A DNA stretch of 16,635 nt from Bacteroidota bacterium (GCA_023399595.1 JAEWOR010000035.1:1-16635), one strand, 5' to 3'. Shown: positions 1 to 7,168, counted from the first letter of the stretch. Notes: generated by a model not told the origin, from the letters alone. Made by a program: numbers and translations.

Positions 1-2
1 AG

Positions 3-206
3 AAAATCTTTATCAGATTAAATGCTAAAGTTGAAGATGAAGACATAAAAAAAGAACTAGTAATCCAGAAAGACACCAAAGAGTGTACATATAATTTACC
101 TAAAGGAGTATATTCTTATGAAATAGCTTTATCCAGTAAGGATATATATAAAAAGGGAGAATTTAATATTGCTCAGGAAGAACTAGTCACATTAAAACCC
201 GATTAA
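3..206 (+). CDS. C-terminal fragment of an unrecognised protein (5' end outside window)
   Basis: An open frame runs in from the left edge in frame 3 and stops at TAA (204-206), giving the last 67 residues of a protein. The fragment is charged and rich in predicted beta-strand stretches, such as YNLPKGVYSYEIALSS and KKGEFNIAQEELVTL, and ends in LKPD. This resembles the C-terminal beta-sandwich of many Bacteroidota surface or hypothetical proteins, but I recognise no named family. It has one cysteine and no membrane segment. A strong hairpin terminator starts 9 bases after the stop, which supports a real gene end. Coding status is fairly sure; function is unknown. Confidence 0.65.
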   Translation, partial: KIFIRLNAKVEDEDIKKELVIQKDTKECTYNLPKGVYSYEIALSSKDIYKKGEFNIAQEELVTLKPD

Positions 207-214
207 AATTTACT

Positions 215-246
215 CCGCCACTGAAAAGTGGCGGTTTATTTTTTTC
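215..246 (+). terminator. Intrinsic terminator of the leftmost gene
   Basis: A perfect 8-bp GC-rich stem, ccgccact (215-222) with agtggcgg (227-234), is closed by a GAAA tetraloop and followed by a T-rich tract (235-245). It sits directly behind the stop codon at 206. This is a textbook rho-independent terminator. Confidence 0.9.
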
Positions 247-453
247 GAAATTAATCTCTTGAGTTTAAGATTCCTTTTTTTTTGATACACCCCAACTAGA
301 TAACCAATAGAATTTTCAATTTTTAATTTTAGTTGTCTGATTTTTTCATTTAATTCAGTAATTAATATGTCAAAATCTTTCTCTTTTTCTTTTATTGATA
401 TTAACCCTGCTTGCAACACATATGAAATAAAAATTATCGGGAAATACTAGAAA
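247..453. other. Intergenic stretch with no convincing gene
   Basis: Between the terminator at 215-246 and the tRNA-Cys terminator there is AT-rich DNA without a well-supported gene. The - strand holds a 69-codon frame (419 down to 210) starting at GTG and rich in Lys, Ile, Leu and Glu with a coiled-coil look (for example ITELNEKIRQLKLKIEN). It has no -7 box or RBS, and its last residues are encoded inside the other gene's terminator. It may be a decayed gene end or chance. Nothing else is seen here. Confidence 0.4.
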
Positions 454-494
454 CAAAAAACCCTAAAGCATTGATTAATAATGAATTAGGGTTT
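454..494 (-). terminator. Terminator of tRNA-Cys
   Basis: On the - strand the stem aaaccctaa (494-486) pairs with the complement of ccctaaa (461-467) and is followed by a U6 tract (complement of 455-460). It begins 8 bases after the tRNA 3' end and so fits as the tRNA terminator. Confidence 0.75.
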
Positions 495-501
495 ACCGAT
501 G

Positions 502-572
502 AGGTGCCTAGCGGATTCGAACCGCTGTAGATGGTGTTGCAGACCACTGCCTAGCCACTCGGCCAAAGCACC
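502..572 (-). tRNA. tRNA-Cys (anticodon GCA)
   Basis: The reverse complement folds as a complete cloverleaf. The 7-bp acceptor stem is GGTGCTT/AGGCACC (one G-U pair). The D stem is GCC/GGC, and the anticodon stem GTGGT/ACCAT has loop CTGCAAC, which puts GCA at positions 34-36. The T arm is AGCGG-TTCGAAT-CCGCT. The discriminator base is U73, the base expected for cysteinyl-tRNA synthetase recognition. CCA is not encoded. Length is 71 nt with a short variable loop, so it is a class I tRNA. It reads UGC and, by wobble, UGU codons. It appears monocistronic, with its own -7 box and terminator. Confidence 0.97.
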
Positions 573-585
573 GTTTTATGGTGTG

Positions 586-593
586 CAAATATA
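586..593 (-). promoter_or_regulatory. -7 promoter box for tRNA-Cys
   Basis: On the - strand the octamer TATATTTG matches the Bacteroidota -7 consensus TAnnTTTG and ends 14 bases before the first tRNA base. I see no good -33 TTG at the usual distance, so the call rests on the -7 box and its position. Confidence 0.6.
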
Positions 594-671
594 GTAATTT
601 TATTTTATTCCGAAAGAAAATTATAAGTTTTCTTTAATGTTTAGCCTTTGTTTTTGATTTTCAATACTTTT

Positions 672-2033
672 TTACATTCCTTGAATTCTCAATTGTAATT
701 GGGCATTGGTATCAACTATAACAATAAGTTCGTTGGGTTTTACAATTACTGAAGAAGGTGTTAGATTGAAGACTTTTCCATTCATTTTTAAACCTTTATG
801 ATGTTCTTTGTTAAAAGTTTCTTCAATGCTTTTCTTGGAGGTTTCTTCCAATTCTTGGGTGGGAATTCCGTATTCCTGTTCAATCATTTTTACAATTTTA
901 CTTTGGAAAAGCATAACACCTGCTTTTTGGAGAAAATTAGAAGTTTTCAACTTGAATTTAGTCTTGGTAAGAACAATTTTCTTTTTAGAAGCATCATACA
1001 CGGGAATTCCTGAAATAATAGAAGTCCCTTCCACAAAACCTTCAGTTTGGGCTTCTATAATTACTTTGTCTTCATTTCCATATACTTTTACGTCATTAAT
1101 TTTCACTTTGGATTTGCCTTCTCTAAAGTCGAATTCTTTATTCAAAAACATTTTTTGAGCAATAGAAATTGCTTCCGTAAAAGGTATGTGAGCAACGGTT
1201 TGCAATAAAAAAGAATTGGATTGGTTGTTGACAAAATTGAGGTTAGGAACAGTCTTAATTAGGGTAGATGTTAAAGGTTGATTTCCTGTAAACGTTTCAG
1301 AATAGGTGTCGATTCCAATAGTAGTATCAATGGCGTTTCTGTAGATTTTTAATGGACTTAAATTAACGCTTATGGGAGAAATTTTAAGCCAAGTTTTATA
1401 TTCATCAGAAATATTAAAAGGAGGAGCAAAGAGATTCCACGCGTTAAGAGCATGAACTTGAAAATTAAGTTCATTTCCCATTTGCTGATCTATGGTGTCG
1501 CAGAATTTTTCTTGTTGCTCTTTTAGGCTTTTTTCAACAAGGGAAGTAATAGGAACTTTTATTTTGCCATAGTCTAAAACAGGTTTTGTTATCCATTTAA
1601 AACCATTAGGTTGGGTTTTGGTTTCTATACTCCAATTATTTTTTAGGTTTAACGTGGTGTTGAAATACATTACCGTTTCGAAAGTGGTATTTTGGTAAGT
1701 GTACATGCCAAATTTCCCGATTCCTTTTTCTGCCCAAATTTTTAAGGGAACTTCAATTAAAATATTTTGGTGAGTTCCACCCACTAATCTTATAGGACGG
1801 GTTTTCCAAACTTTTACTTTAAATTGGTCGTTATTATTATCCGTATAAGAATTGTCTTCGAAAATAAGATCTTTTACAGATGCATTCACGATATTTCCTA
1901 TTTCCTGTAAAGGAATTCTCACGGGCATTGTAATGCTCGATTTTATTTTTTGAAAATCGGGATGGGAGTTTGTTTGCGCATTAATAGCTAGACTTATTGC
2001 AAAAAAAAGTATCGAAAAGTATTTTGTCATCAT
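672..2033 (-). CDS. DUF4403 family exported protein
   Basis: A 453-residue protein with a signal peptide (residues 1-19, cleavage near INA-Q20) and no lipobox, so it is predicted to be exported to the periplasm. The rest matches my memory of the DUF4403 family. That family is all-beta, with repeated amphipathic strands, an early 'SVKDLIFEDNSY' type segment, and a C-terminal half carrying the I-x-G-x-P-x-Y-D element (ISGIPVYDASKKKIVL) before a strand-rich tail. The molecular role of the family is not established. A lipid- or membrane-associated role is sometimes considered because of its beta-barrel/SMP-like look, but that is inference. Two adjacent ATG codons exist; either could start it. It has its own -7 box at 2048-2055 and is separated from folB by a hairpin, so it is probably transcribed alone or as a weak read-through product. 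Confidence 0.85.
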   Translation of the reverse strand: MMTKYFSILFFAISLAINAQTNSHPDFQKIKSSITMPVRIPLQEIGNIVNASVKDLIFEDNSYTDNNNDQFKVKVWKTRPIRLVGGTHQNILIEVPLKIWAEKGIGKFGMYTYQNTTFETVMYFNTTLNLKNNWSIETKTQPNGFKWITKPVLDYGKIKVPITSLVEKSLKEQQEKFCDTIDQQMGNELNFQVHALNAWNLFAPPFNISDEYKTWLKISPISVNLSPLKIYRNAIDTTIGIDTYSETFTGNQPLTSTLIKTVPNLNFVNNQSNSFLLQTVAHIPFTEAISIAQKMFLNKEFDFREGKSKVKINDVKVYGNEDKVIIEAQTEGFVEGTSIISGIPVYDASKKKIVLTKTKFKLKTSNFLQKAGVMLFQSKIVKMIEQEYGIPTQELEETSKKSIEETFNKEHHKGLKMNGKVFNLTPSSVIVKPNELIVIVDTNAQLQLRIQGM

Positions 2034-2047
2034 TTCTTTTTATCATT

Positions 2048-2055
2048 CAAAAATA
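2048..2055 (-). promoter_or_regulatory. -7 promoter box for the DUF4403 gene
   Basis: The - strand octamer TATTTTTG is a full match to TAnnTTTG and lies 14 bases before the ATG at 2033. It directly follows the folB terminator stem and forms part of its U-rich tail, so the terminator and promoter overlap. No clear -33 TTG is present. Confidence 0.55.
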
Positions 2056-2085
2056 AAAAATCCACCTATAAAACAGTGGATTTTT
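2051..2085 (-). terminator. Terminator after folB
   Basis: A 10-bp stem pairs aaaaatccac (2056-2065) with gtggattttt (2076-2085) around a 10-base loop. On the - strand it is followed by a U-rich stretch. It starts 9 bases after the folB stop. Symmetry of the A/T flanks means it could also work on the + strand, but no + strand gene precedes it. Confidence 0.75.
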
Positions 2086-2094
2086 ATAATTTTC

Positions 2095-2454
2095 CTAGAA
2101 GTGTTTCTCAAATTCTACACTTGCACCTTTCATTTCGCCTTTCATTGGAGGAGCAGTTTTGGTGATTTTAATTTTTATAAAACCAATTTGTGGAAATTGA
2201 AGATGAATTTCTTTCATTATTCTTCCAGCAACATGCTCTAAAAGTTGAGACTGCATTTCCATTTGCTGATGAACAATATCATTAATGTCCGCATAGCTTA
2301 TGGTGTCGTTTAAATGATCGGTTTCCGTTGCTTTCCAAATATCTGCATGAACTTCCAAATTCACCAAATAATAGGTTCCAATGTAGTTTTCTTCCGACAA
2401 AACACCATGGTAAGAGTAAATTTTAATATCTTCAAGAATGATTTTTGAAGTCAT
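2095..2454 (-). CDS. folB: Dihydroneopterin aldolase
   Basis: A 119-residue protein of the usual FolB length. The enzyme cleaves 7,8-dihydroneopterin to 6-hydroxymethyl-7,8-dihydropterin and glycolaldehyde in folate synthesis, in the cytosol, as a homo-octamer. The family landmarks are all present: YHGV (15-18), followed by Glu21/Glu22; SYADI with Tyr54; LLEHVA (71-76) with the pterin-anchoring Glu73; and the K-x-x-P-P element, with Lys99 in ITKTAPPM, the proposed catalytic lysine. It lies 24 bases downstream of the gamma-carbonic anhydrase-like gene on the same strand, so the two are probably co-transcribed, although no other folate gene is nearby. A hairpin terminator follows its stop. Confidence 0.95.
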   Translation of the reverse strand: MTSKIILEDIKIYSYHGVLSEENYIGTYYLVNLEVHADIWKATETDHLNDTISYADINDIVHQQMEMQSQLLEHVAGRIMKEIHLQFPQIGFIKIKITKTAPPMKGEMKGASVEFEKHF

Positions 2455-2478
2455 ATTTTAGAATTATTACTTTTAAAA

Positions 2479-2991
2479 TTATTTATACCAGCTTGAATAT
2501 TTCACGTAATTGTCTGCAATTCTATTCACTTCTCCTTTCAGTAATTCTTCGGAAATATCTTTAATTTTTTTTGCGGGAATTCCAGCCCAAACTTCACCAG
2601 ATTTAATATGAGTTCCCTGTGTAACTACAGAGCCAGAACCTACAATAGAGTTTTCGTCCACCACGCAATCGTCCATTACAATAGATCCCATGCCGATAAG
2701 AACATTGTCTTTAAGCGTGCATCCGTGTACAATGGCGTTATGACCAATAGAAACATTGTTGCCGATTACCAAAGGAAATTTTTCATAAGTGCAATGGAGC
2801 ATAGCATTGTCCTGAACATTCACTTTGTTCCCCATTCTTATTGAATTTACATCTCCACGAATTACGGCATTAAACCAGATACTACATTGGTTTCCCATCA
2901 CTACATCCCCAATTACCGTTGCAGTTTCTGCTAAATAAGTGTCCTCACCCATTTGTGGAGTATGTCCTAAAACTTCTTTTATTAAAGCCAT
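2479..2991 (-). CDS. Gamma-class carbonic anhydrase family protein (left-handed beta-helix)
   Basis: A 170-residue hexapeptide-repeat protein of the YrdA/CaiE/Cam-like group. Repeats of the [I/V]-G-x-x form run from about residue 20 to 130 and would build a left-handed beta-helix trimer, with a C-terminal helix (146-168). Candidate metal ligands are His66 (MLHCT), His84 and His89 (GHNAIVHG), the three-histidine set of gamma carbonic anhydrases. Arg45 and Asp47 (RGD) and Gln60-Asp61 match residues conserved around that site. The family binds Zn or Fe; some members hydrate CO2 and others show no activity, so the reaction is not certain. It is the first gene of a likely two-gene unit with folB. 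An imperfect -7 box (TATTTTTA, 3036-3029) lies upstream. Confidence 0.92.
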   Translation of the reverse strand: MALIKEVLGHTPQMGEDTYLAETATVIGDVVMGNQCSIWFNAVIRGDVNSIRMGNKVNVQDNAMLHCTYEKFPLVIGNNVSIGHNAIVHGCTLKDNVLIGMGSIVMDDCVVDENSIVGSGSVVTQGTHIKSGEVWAGIPAKKIKDISEELLKGEVNRIADNYVKYSSWYK

Positions 2992-3089
2992 TATTATAAA
3001 TTTTGATACATTGTTTACTTCATGAATTTAAAAATAAGCATAATCGAAAAATCTAATCGTATTATAATAAGAACTCATTTCTAAATGCC

Positions 3090-3097
3090 TATTTTTG
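3090..3097 (+). promoter_or_regulatory. -7 promoter box for the Nfu gene
   Basis: TATTTTTG matches TAnnTTTG exactly and lies 21 bases before the ATG at 3119, giving a short leader. It sits in the divergent intergenic region shared with the gamma-carbonic anhydrase-like gene. No obvious -33 TTG. Confidence 0.6.
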
Positions 3098-3118
3098 CAA
3101 TTCAAATTTACTTAAAAA

Positions 3119-3997
3119 ATGCGAGAAATATTTATAGAGCCTACTGAGAATCCAAAAGTAATGAAGTTTGTAGCGGATTATAACTTAATTCCAGGGGCAT
3201 TGGAGCTAGATAGAGATTCAGATGTTTCGGAAATTCCTTTGGCACAAGAATTATTCAACTACCCATTTGTGGAGCGTATTTTTATCACAGCAAATTTTGT
3301 AGCGGTTGCTAAACAAGATTCTGTGGAATGGGAAGGTATTGTAGATAATCTTAAGAACGTAATTGAAGATGAACTATTGGCGAACCCAAGAATTTACCTT
3401 CAAAAAAAGAAGGAAGCTTATCAGGTTTATGCTGAGATGACGCCTAATCCAGCAGTTATGAAGTTTGTTTCTTCTAAATTGCTAATTGATGGTTTTGTAG
3501 AAGTAAAATCTAGAAATGAAGCTGATGCAGTTCCTTTAGCAAAAGCTATTTTTAATGAATTTGAATTTGCTCAGGAAGTTTTTATTTCAGATAATTTTGT
3601 GGCGATTACTAAAGATTATTCTGTAGAGTGGCATGAAGTAATGGTTCCTGTAAGAGCTTTTGTAGCAGATTATTTACAAAACGGAGGGGAGATTTCTAAT
3701 GTAGATCCTCAAAAACATGAAAATCCTGTTGAGAAAATTATCAACAGAGAATATACAGATGACGAGCAGAAAATCTCTGATATCTTAATGGAATATGTAG
3801 CACCTGCTGTAGAAAATGATGGTGGAAAAATTTCTTTAATGGAATATGATGCGGAATCTAAAACAGCAAGAATGCTTTTACAAGGAGCTTGTTCGGGATG
3901 TCCTTCATCTACAGCAACTCTAAAAAATGGTATCGAAAATATTTTAAAGCAATTCCTTCCAGAGGTTGTAGAACACGTTGAAGCAGTTAACGGATAA
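3119..3997 (+). CDS. NifU/Nfu-type Fe-S cluster scaffold or carrier with two N-terminal Nfu_N domains
   Basis: A 292-residue protein. Residues 1-90 and 103-190 are two copies of the Nfu N-terminal domain; compare TENPKVMKFVADYNLIPGA with TPNPAVMKFVSSKLLIDG, and ERIFITANFVAVAKQDSVEW with QEVFISDNFVAITKDYSVEW. Residues 213-292 form the C-terminal Nfu domain, with the cluster-binding Cys-x2-Cys (Cys258, Cys261 in GACSGCPSS) after the typical VAPAVENDGGKI segment. Such proteins assemble or pass [4Fe-4S] clusters to client enzymes in the cytosol, usually as a dimer bridged by the C-x-x-C. The duplicated front end is, as far as I know, common in Bacteroidota. It is 74 bases upstream of hemH on the same strand; likely client enzymes nearby include NadA. 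Confidence 0.93.
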   Translation: MREIFIEPTENPKVMKFVADYNLIPGALELDRDSDVSEIPLAQELFNYPFVERIFITANFVAVAKQDSVEWEGIVDNLKNVIEDELLANPRIYLQKKKEAYQVYAEMTPNPAVMKFVSSKLLIDGFVEVKSRNEADAVPLAKAIFNEFEFAQEVFISDNFVAITKDYSVEWHEVMVPVRAFVADYLQNGGEISNVDPQKHENPVEKIINREYTDDEQKISDILMEYVAPAVENDGGKISLMEYDAESKTARMLLQGACSGCPSSTATLKNGIENILKQFLPEVVEHVEAVNG

Positions 3998-4071
3998 AAT
4001 AAATACATAATTTATTGTTATTTATTTATTAGTTATGAAATTATGCATTTCAGATAGGATTATTTATTGTT

Positions 4072-5085
4072 ATGAAGGGAATACTTTTAATTAATTTAGG
4101 CTCACCAAAATCTACAGAAGTTAAAGATGTAAAAGAATACTTAGATGAATTCTTAATGGATGAACGGGTTTTAGATATGTCTTGGATAGGTCGAGCTGTG
4201 CTTGTAAAAGGAATAATCTTAAAAACGCGTCCCAAAAAATCTGCTGAAGCTTATAAAAGTGTTTGGACGGATCAGGGGTCACCATTAATTGTATATTCAA
4301 AAAAAGTTCAAGAAAAACTTCAGAAAATTGTTGATATTCCAGTTGGTTTGGCGATGCGTTACGCAGAACCATCCATTGAATTTGGACTTCAGGAATTAGT
4401 GAATAAAGGCGTTACAGAAATTTGCGTTCTTCCTTTGTATCCTCAATATGCGATGAGTACCACAGAAACCGTGATTGAAAAAACCGAGGAAGTGCGTAAA
4501 AAGAAGTTTCCCAATGTTAAAATAAAATATGTAAAACCCTTTTACAATAATGAAAACTATATAAATAGTTTAGCAAAAAGTATTCAAGGGAATTTACCTG
4601 AGAATTTTGATAAGTTATTATTTTCTTATCATGGTGTTCCTGAAAGACATATTTACGCCACAGATTACACCCATACTTGTAATTTAGAAAATTGTAGAGA
4701 AGAAAAGCATTTGCATTTTAATGAGTATTGCTATCTCAATCATTGTTATGAAACCACACGTTTGGTTCAAGAGAAATTAGGTTTGTCTGATGAACAAGTT
4801 CAGATTAGTTTCCAATCGAGATTATTAAAAGATCCTTGGTTGAAGCCTTATACAGACCATACATTGGAGGCTTTTCCTAAAAATGGAGTTAAAAATATTG
4901 CCGTTTGTTGTCCTGCTTTTGTTTCTGATTGTTTAGAAACTTTGGAGGAAATTTCTATGGAAGGCAAAGAAGAATTTTTACATGCAGGTGGCGAAAACTT
5001 TACCTATATTCCTTGTTTGAATGATAATGATGATTTTATAGAGGTGGTGAAGGGTCTTTGCGAAGAAATGTTGGAGGCGTTCTAA
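4072..5085 (+). CDS. hemH: Ferrochelatase
   Basis: A 337-residue enzyme inserting Fe2+ into protoporphyrin IX to make protohaem. The start MKGILLINLGSP is the family signature beginning, followed by ERVLDM and DQGSPL. LPLYPQYAMSTTET (120-133) and the catalytic SYHGVPERH (185-193, His187) are present, and CLETLEE (287-293, Glu289) supplies the second metal-site residue. Length is normal. A segment at 201-225 contains four cysteines spaced C-x4-C-x11-C-x4-C (203, 208, 220, 225), suggesting a metal or Fe-S site. The start ATG is the only one fitting the family N-terminus. It is 74 bases behind the Nfu gene with no -7 box between them, so they are probably co-transcribed. It ends in a strong hairpin. 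Confidence 0.96.
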   Translation: MKGILLINLGSPKSTEVKDVKEYLDEFLMDERVLDMSWIGRAVLVKGIILKTRPKKSAEAYKSVWTDQGSPLIVYSKKVQEKLQKIVDIPVGLAMRYAEPSIEFGLQELVNKGVTEICVLPLYPQYAMSTTETVIEKTEEVRKKKFPNVKIKYVKPFYNNENYINSLAKSIQGNLPENFDKLLFSYHGVPERHIYATDYTHTCNLENCREEKHLHFNEYCYLNHCYETTRLVQEKLGLSDEQVQISFQSRLLKDPWLKPYTDHTLEAFPKNGVKNIAVCCPAFVSDCLETLEEISMEGKEEFLHAGGENFTYIPCLNDNDDFIEVVKGLCEEMLEAF

Positions 5086-5121
5086 GTATTTATTAATCAA
5101 AAATTAATTGTTACTAATAAT

Positions 5122-5158
5122 AAAAAAGTCTATTGAATAAGTTTCAATAGACTTTTTT
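5122..5158. terminator. Bidirectional terminator between hemH and the T9SS plug gene
   Basis: A perfect 15-bp stem, 5122-5136 with 5144-5158, has a 7-base loop (ataagtt). It has an A6 run at one base and a T6 run at the other, so it can stop transcription from both convergent genes. It starts 36 bases after the hemH stop and lies 67 bases beyond the plug gene stop. Confidence 0.92.
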
Positions 5159-5225
5159 AGTTTATTATTTAATGTAGATATGGAATATATTGAGCATTAA
5201 TTTTTTCAAGAAAATAATATAAATT

Positions 5226-6437
5226 TTATCTAATAGGACTTCTAAATTCTCCGTAACCCATTAATCCATCATAGTTTCTTCCGAATGGAGCATAGTATAA
5301 AAATGCTTGATACAAATTGTCGGTTTGCCAGAAACTACCATTCACTTCGCCATAATTCATTGTTCCATTGGGAGTTTTTGAAGCGATAAGATAGTTGTAA
5401 AAACCCTGTTTAAGGTAAATTTTTGCAATGTAAGACTTCTTGCTTTCATCATAAATCATTTTGAATTCTTCACGAGGTTCATAATTATTAAAAACTCCTA
5501 AAATGTATAATTCATTTTCAATAGGATCCGATTCTAACATAAAGTGTACCCAAGAATAATCACCTTCATTATCGGCATTTCTTTCAATTCCTAAATCATT
5601 TCTTCTAAAATAAAAAGCACCATTTACATCTGGTTGATATTGATAATTTAAAGGATATGCCCAAACAGGATGTAGATATGTATAATTTTTACCATCAGCT
5701 ACTTGCGTTGCAGCTACCATATCTGCTGCAAGATTCATATTCTTGTTATCGAAATAATAAAACTCATTGTTCCCAGGAAAAGTTAAAGACATTTGCTGAA
5801 ACATAAGTTTATTTCCCATTGTAGTAGTAGGTTTTTGGTTGTATACCACAATATTAGGATTGTTGTTTTGCATAACATTCAAGCTTACAGAGGAAACATT
5901 TGACAGTAAACTTTGGTTGATAGCAACAGCTTGAACCTCCACTCTTTGGTTAAGATTTGGTTTTTGTGCATTTGAATATCTAGAAATATTAAGACCTATA
6001 TTGGCTCCATCTTCCACCACAAAAAATCTCTTTTTGAGAATAGGTTTGTCTTGAGAATCTTTATAAATGATGAGTTCAAAATTTCCAGAAATCTTTGGCT
6101 GCATTTTCTCATTAGGAAAAGTTAATGAGTAATGGGTGTAAGGTTGAAGCGTGTTAAAAGAATACTGAAATCTATCCAACATTCCATTTAAACTTCCGTT
6201 AGCGTATTCTGTGAAAAAAAGATTGTCATCTTGCCAGTTTCTGTCGTAATGTTTAATTGTGTAACGGTAGATTTCGCTGCTATTGGAAAAGTCGTCAAAA
6301 CGTAAAATAAGTTTGTCATTAAAACCAATGACAGGAGTTTCGTCATTGGTTTGTGGGTTAAAAAGCTGAACGCCACTAATGTTCTGCCCAAATACGCTAT
6401 AACCTAATAACAAAAAGAAAAAAGATAAAGTTTTCAT
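5226..6437 (-). CDS. Type IX secretion system plug-family protein (DUF5103)
   Basis: A 403-residue exported protein with a signal peptide MKTLSFFFLLLGYSVFG, cleaved before Gln18. The mature part matches the DUF5103 family as I remember it: an early strand segment with YTIKHYDRNWQ (residues 59-69), the NTLQPYTHYSLTFPNE element, a central beta domain, GNNEFYYFDNKN, and a C-terminal tail near YYAPFGRNYDGLMGYGE. In Flavobacterium the family member bound to the SprA translocon plugs its periplasmic mouth when no substrate is engaged; that role is known for the family and inferred here. No other T9SS genes are in the window. It is a single gene between a shared terminator and a divergent MBL-fold gene. 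Its promoter may be TATCTTAG (6450-6443), one mismatch from consensus, with TTG 23 bases upstream. Confidence 0.85.
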   Translation of the reverse strand: MKTLSFFFLLLGYSVFGQNISGVQLFNPQTNDETPVIGFNDKLILRFDDFSNSSEIYRYTIKHYDRNWQDDNLFFTEYANGSLNGMLDRFQYSFNTLQPYTHYSLTFPNEKMQPKISGNFELIIYKDSQDKPILKKRFFVVEDGANIGLNISRYSNAQKPNLNQRVEVQAVAINQSLLSNVSSVSLNVMQNNNPNIVVYNQKPTTTMGNKLMFQQMSLTFPGNNEFYYFDNKNMNLAADMVAATQVADGKNYTYLHPVWAYPLNYQYQPDVNGAFYFRRNDLGIERNADNEGDYSWVHFMLESDPIENELYILGVFNNYEPREEFKMIYDESKKSYIAKIYLKQGFYNYLIASKTPNGTMNYGEVNGSFWQTDNLYQAFLYYAPFGRNYDGLMGYGEFRSPIR

Positions 6438-6481
6438 TACGACTAAGATAACAAAAAATTAGGCATTTTTTTACAATATCG

Positions 6482-6489
6482 TATTTTTG
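6482..6489 (+). promoter_or_regulatory. -7 promoter box for the MBL-fold gene
   Basis: TATTTTTG fully matches TAnnTTTG and ends 16 bases before the ATG at 6506, a spacing like those of the yicC and ribB promoters in this window. No clear -33 TTG. Confidence 0.6.
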
Positions 6490-6505
6490 GACAAAATTTT
6501 ATAAA

Positions 6506-7144
6506 ATGTTACAATTACAAGCTTTTGTTTTTAATATTGTTGGTGAAAACACTTATGTTCTTTATAATGAAAAAGGGAACGCATGGATTATAGATCCAGG
6601 AAATATGAATGAAAGAGAAAACCAAGCAATTCATCAGTTTATTCTCGATAAGAAACTTAATGTTGAAAAAATTGTTCTTACACATGCTCATTTTGATCAT
6701 GTAATGGGTTTACAATGGGCTTTTGGTACGTTTAAAGTTCCTGTTTATATGCATCAAGAAGATCAAGAAATTCTAGATATGTTGCCGATGAGCGCAGGTC
6801 GATTTGGCGTTTTGGTGGAACCTGTAAAAGTAGAAATACAATATATAAAGGAAGGTGATGAAATGAATTTAGGTGATTCCAAATTTAAAATCTATCATGT
6901 TCCAGGGCATTCTCCGGGAAGTGTGGTTTTCCATAATGAAGAACAAAAATTTATGATTTCTGGTGATGTTTTGTTTCAGGGAAGTATTGGTAGAACGGAT
7001 TTGCCGAAAGGTGATTATGATTTGTTAATTAGTGGAATAAAAAACAAATTATTGATTTTGGATGAAAATACTCAAGTTTTTTCTGGACACGGAAATCCTA
7101 CCACAATTGGCTTTGAGAAAGGGAATAACCCATTTTTGAGATAA
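6506..7144 (+). CDS. MBL-fold metallo-hydrolase (glyoxalase II-like)
   Basis: A 212-residue stand-alone metallo-beta-lactamase domain. All dinuclear metal ligands are visible: THAHFDH (59-65, His60, His62, Asp64, His65), His135 in VPGHSPGS, Asp154 in SGDVLF, and His195 in SGHGNPTT. The order and the GSIGRTDLP segment fit the YcbL/GloB-like branch that hydrolyses thioesters such as S-D-lactoylglutathione or related thiol esters. The protein lacks the C-terminal helical domain of classical glyoxalase II (about 250 residues), so the natural substrate is open. It is predicted cytosolic, with no signal peptide. It is monocistronic, divergent from the plug gene, with its own -7 box and a palindromic terminator. 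Confidence 0.93.
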   Translation: MLQLQAFVFNIVGENTYVLYNEKGNAWIIDPGNMNERENQAIHQFILDKKLNVEKIVLTHAHFDHVMGLQWAFGTFKVPVYMHQEDQEILDMLPMSAGRFGVLVEPVKVEIQYIKEGDEMNLGDSKFKIYHVPGHSPGSVVFHNEEQKFMISGDVLFQGSIGRTDLPKGDYDLLISGIKNKLLILDENTQVFSGHGNPTTIGFEKGNNPFLR

Positions 7145-7168
7145 AAAAAACGATGGATTTTTCCATCG
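7143..7168 (-). terminator. Terminator of the miaA/thioredoxin-like unit
   Basis: The stem cgatgga (7151-7157) pairs with tccatcg (7162-7168) around a TTTT loop. On the - strand it is followed by U8 (complement of 7143-7150). The U-tract overlaps the TAA stop of the convergent MBL-fold gene. Confidence 0.75.

Noticed and set aside
210..419. A 69-codon - strand frame with coiled-coil-like composition
   Set aside because: It starts at GTG with no promoter box, ends inside another gene's terminator hairpin, and its composition is what AT-rich DNA gives by chance.
613..635. aaagaaaa/ttttcttt hairpin as terminator of the DUF4403 gene
   Set aside because: The stem is A/T only, 8 bp, with no U-tract after it on the - strand; too weak to call.
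808..1158. A 116-codon + strand frame opposite the DUF4403 gene
   Set aside because: It lies fully antisense to a clear gene with signal peptide and family motifs; the translation has no recognisable domain.
3709..4008. A 99-codon - strand frame opposite the Nfu C-terminal domain
   Set aside because: It is the antisense of the conserved CSGCPSS coding region and shows no independent features.
4120..4372. Possible frameshift or second gene in the hemH region from overlapping frames
   Set aside because: The ferrochelatase frame is full length with all motifs in order; the other frames are antisense shadows.
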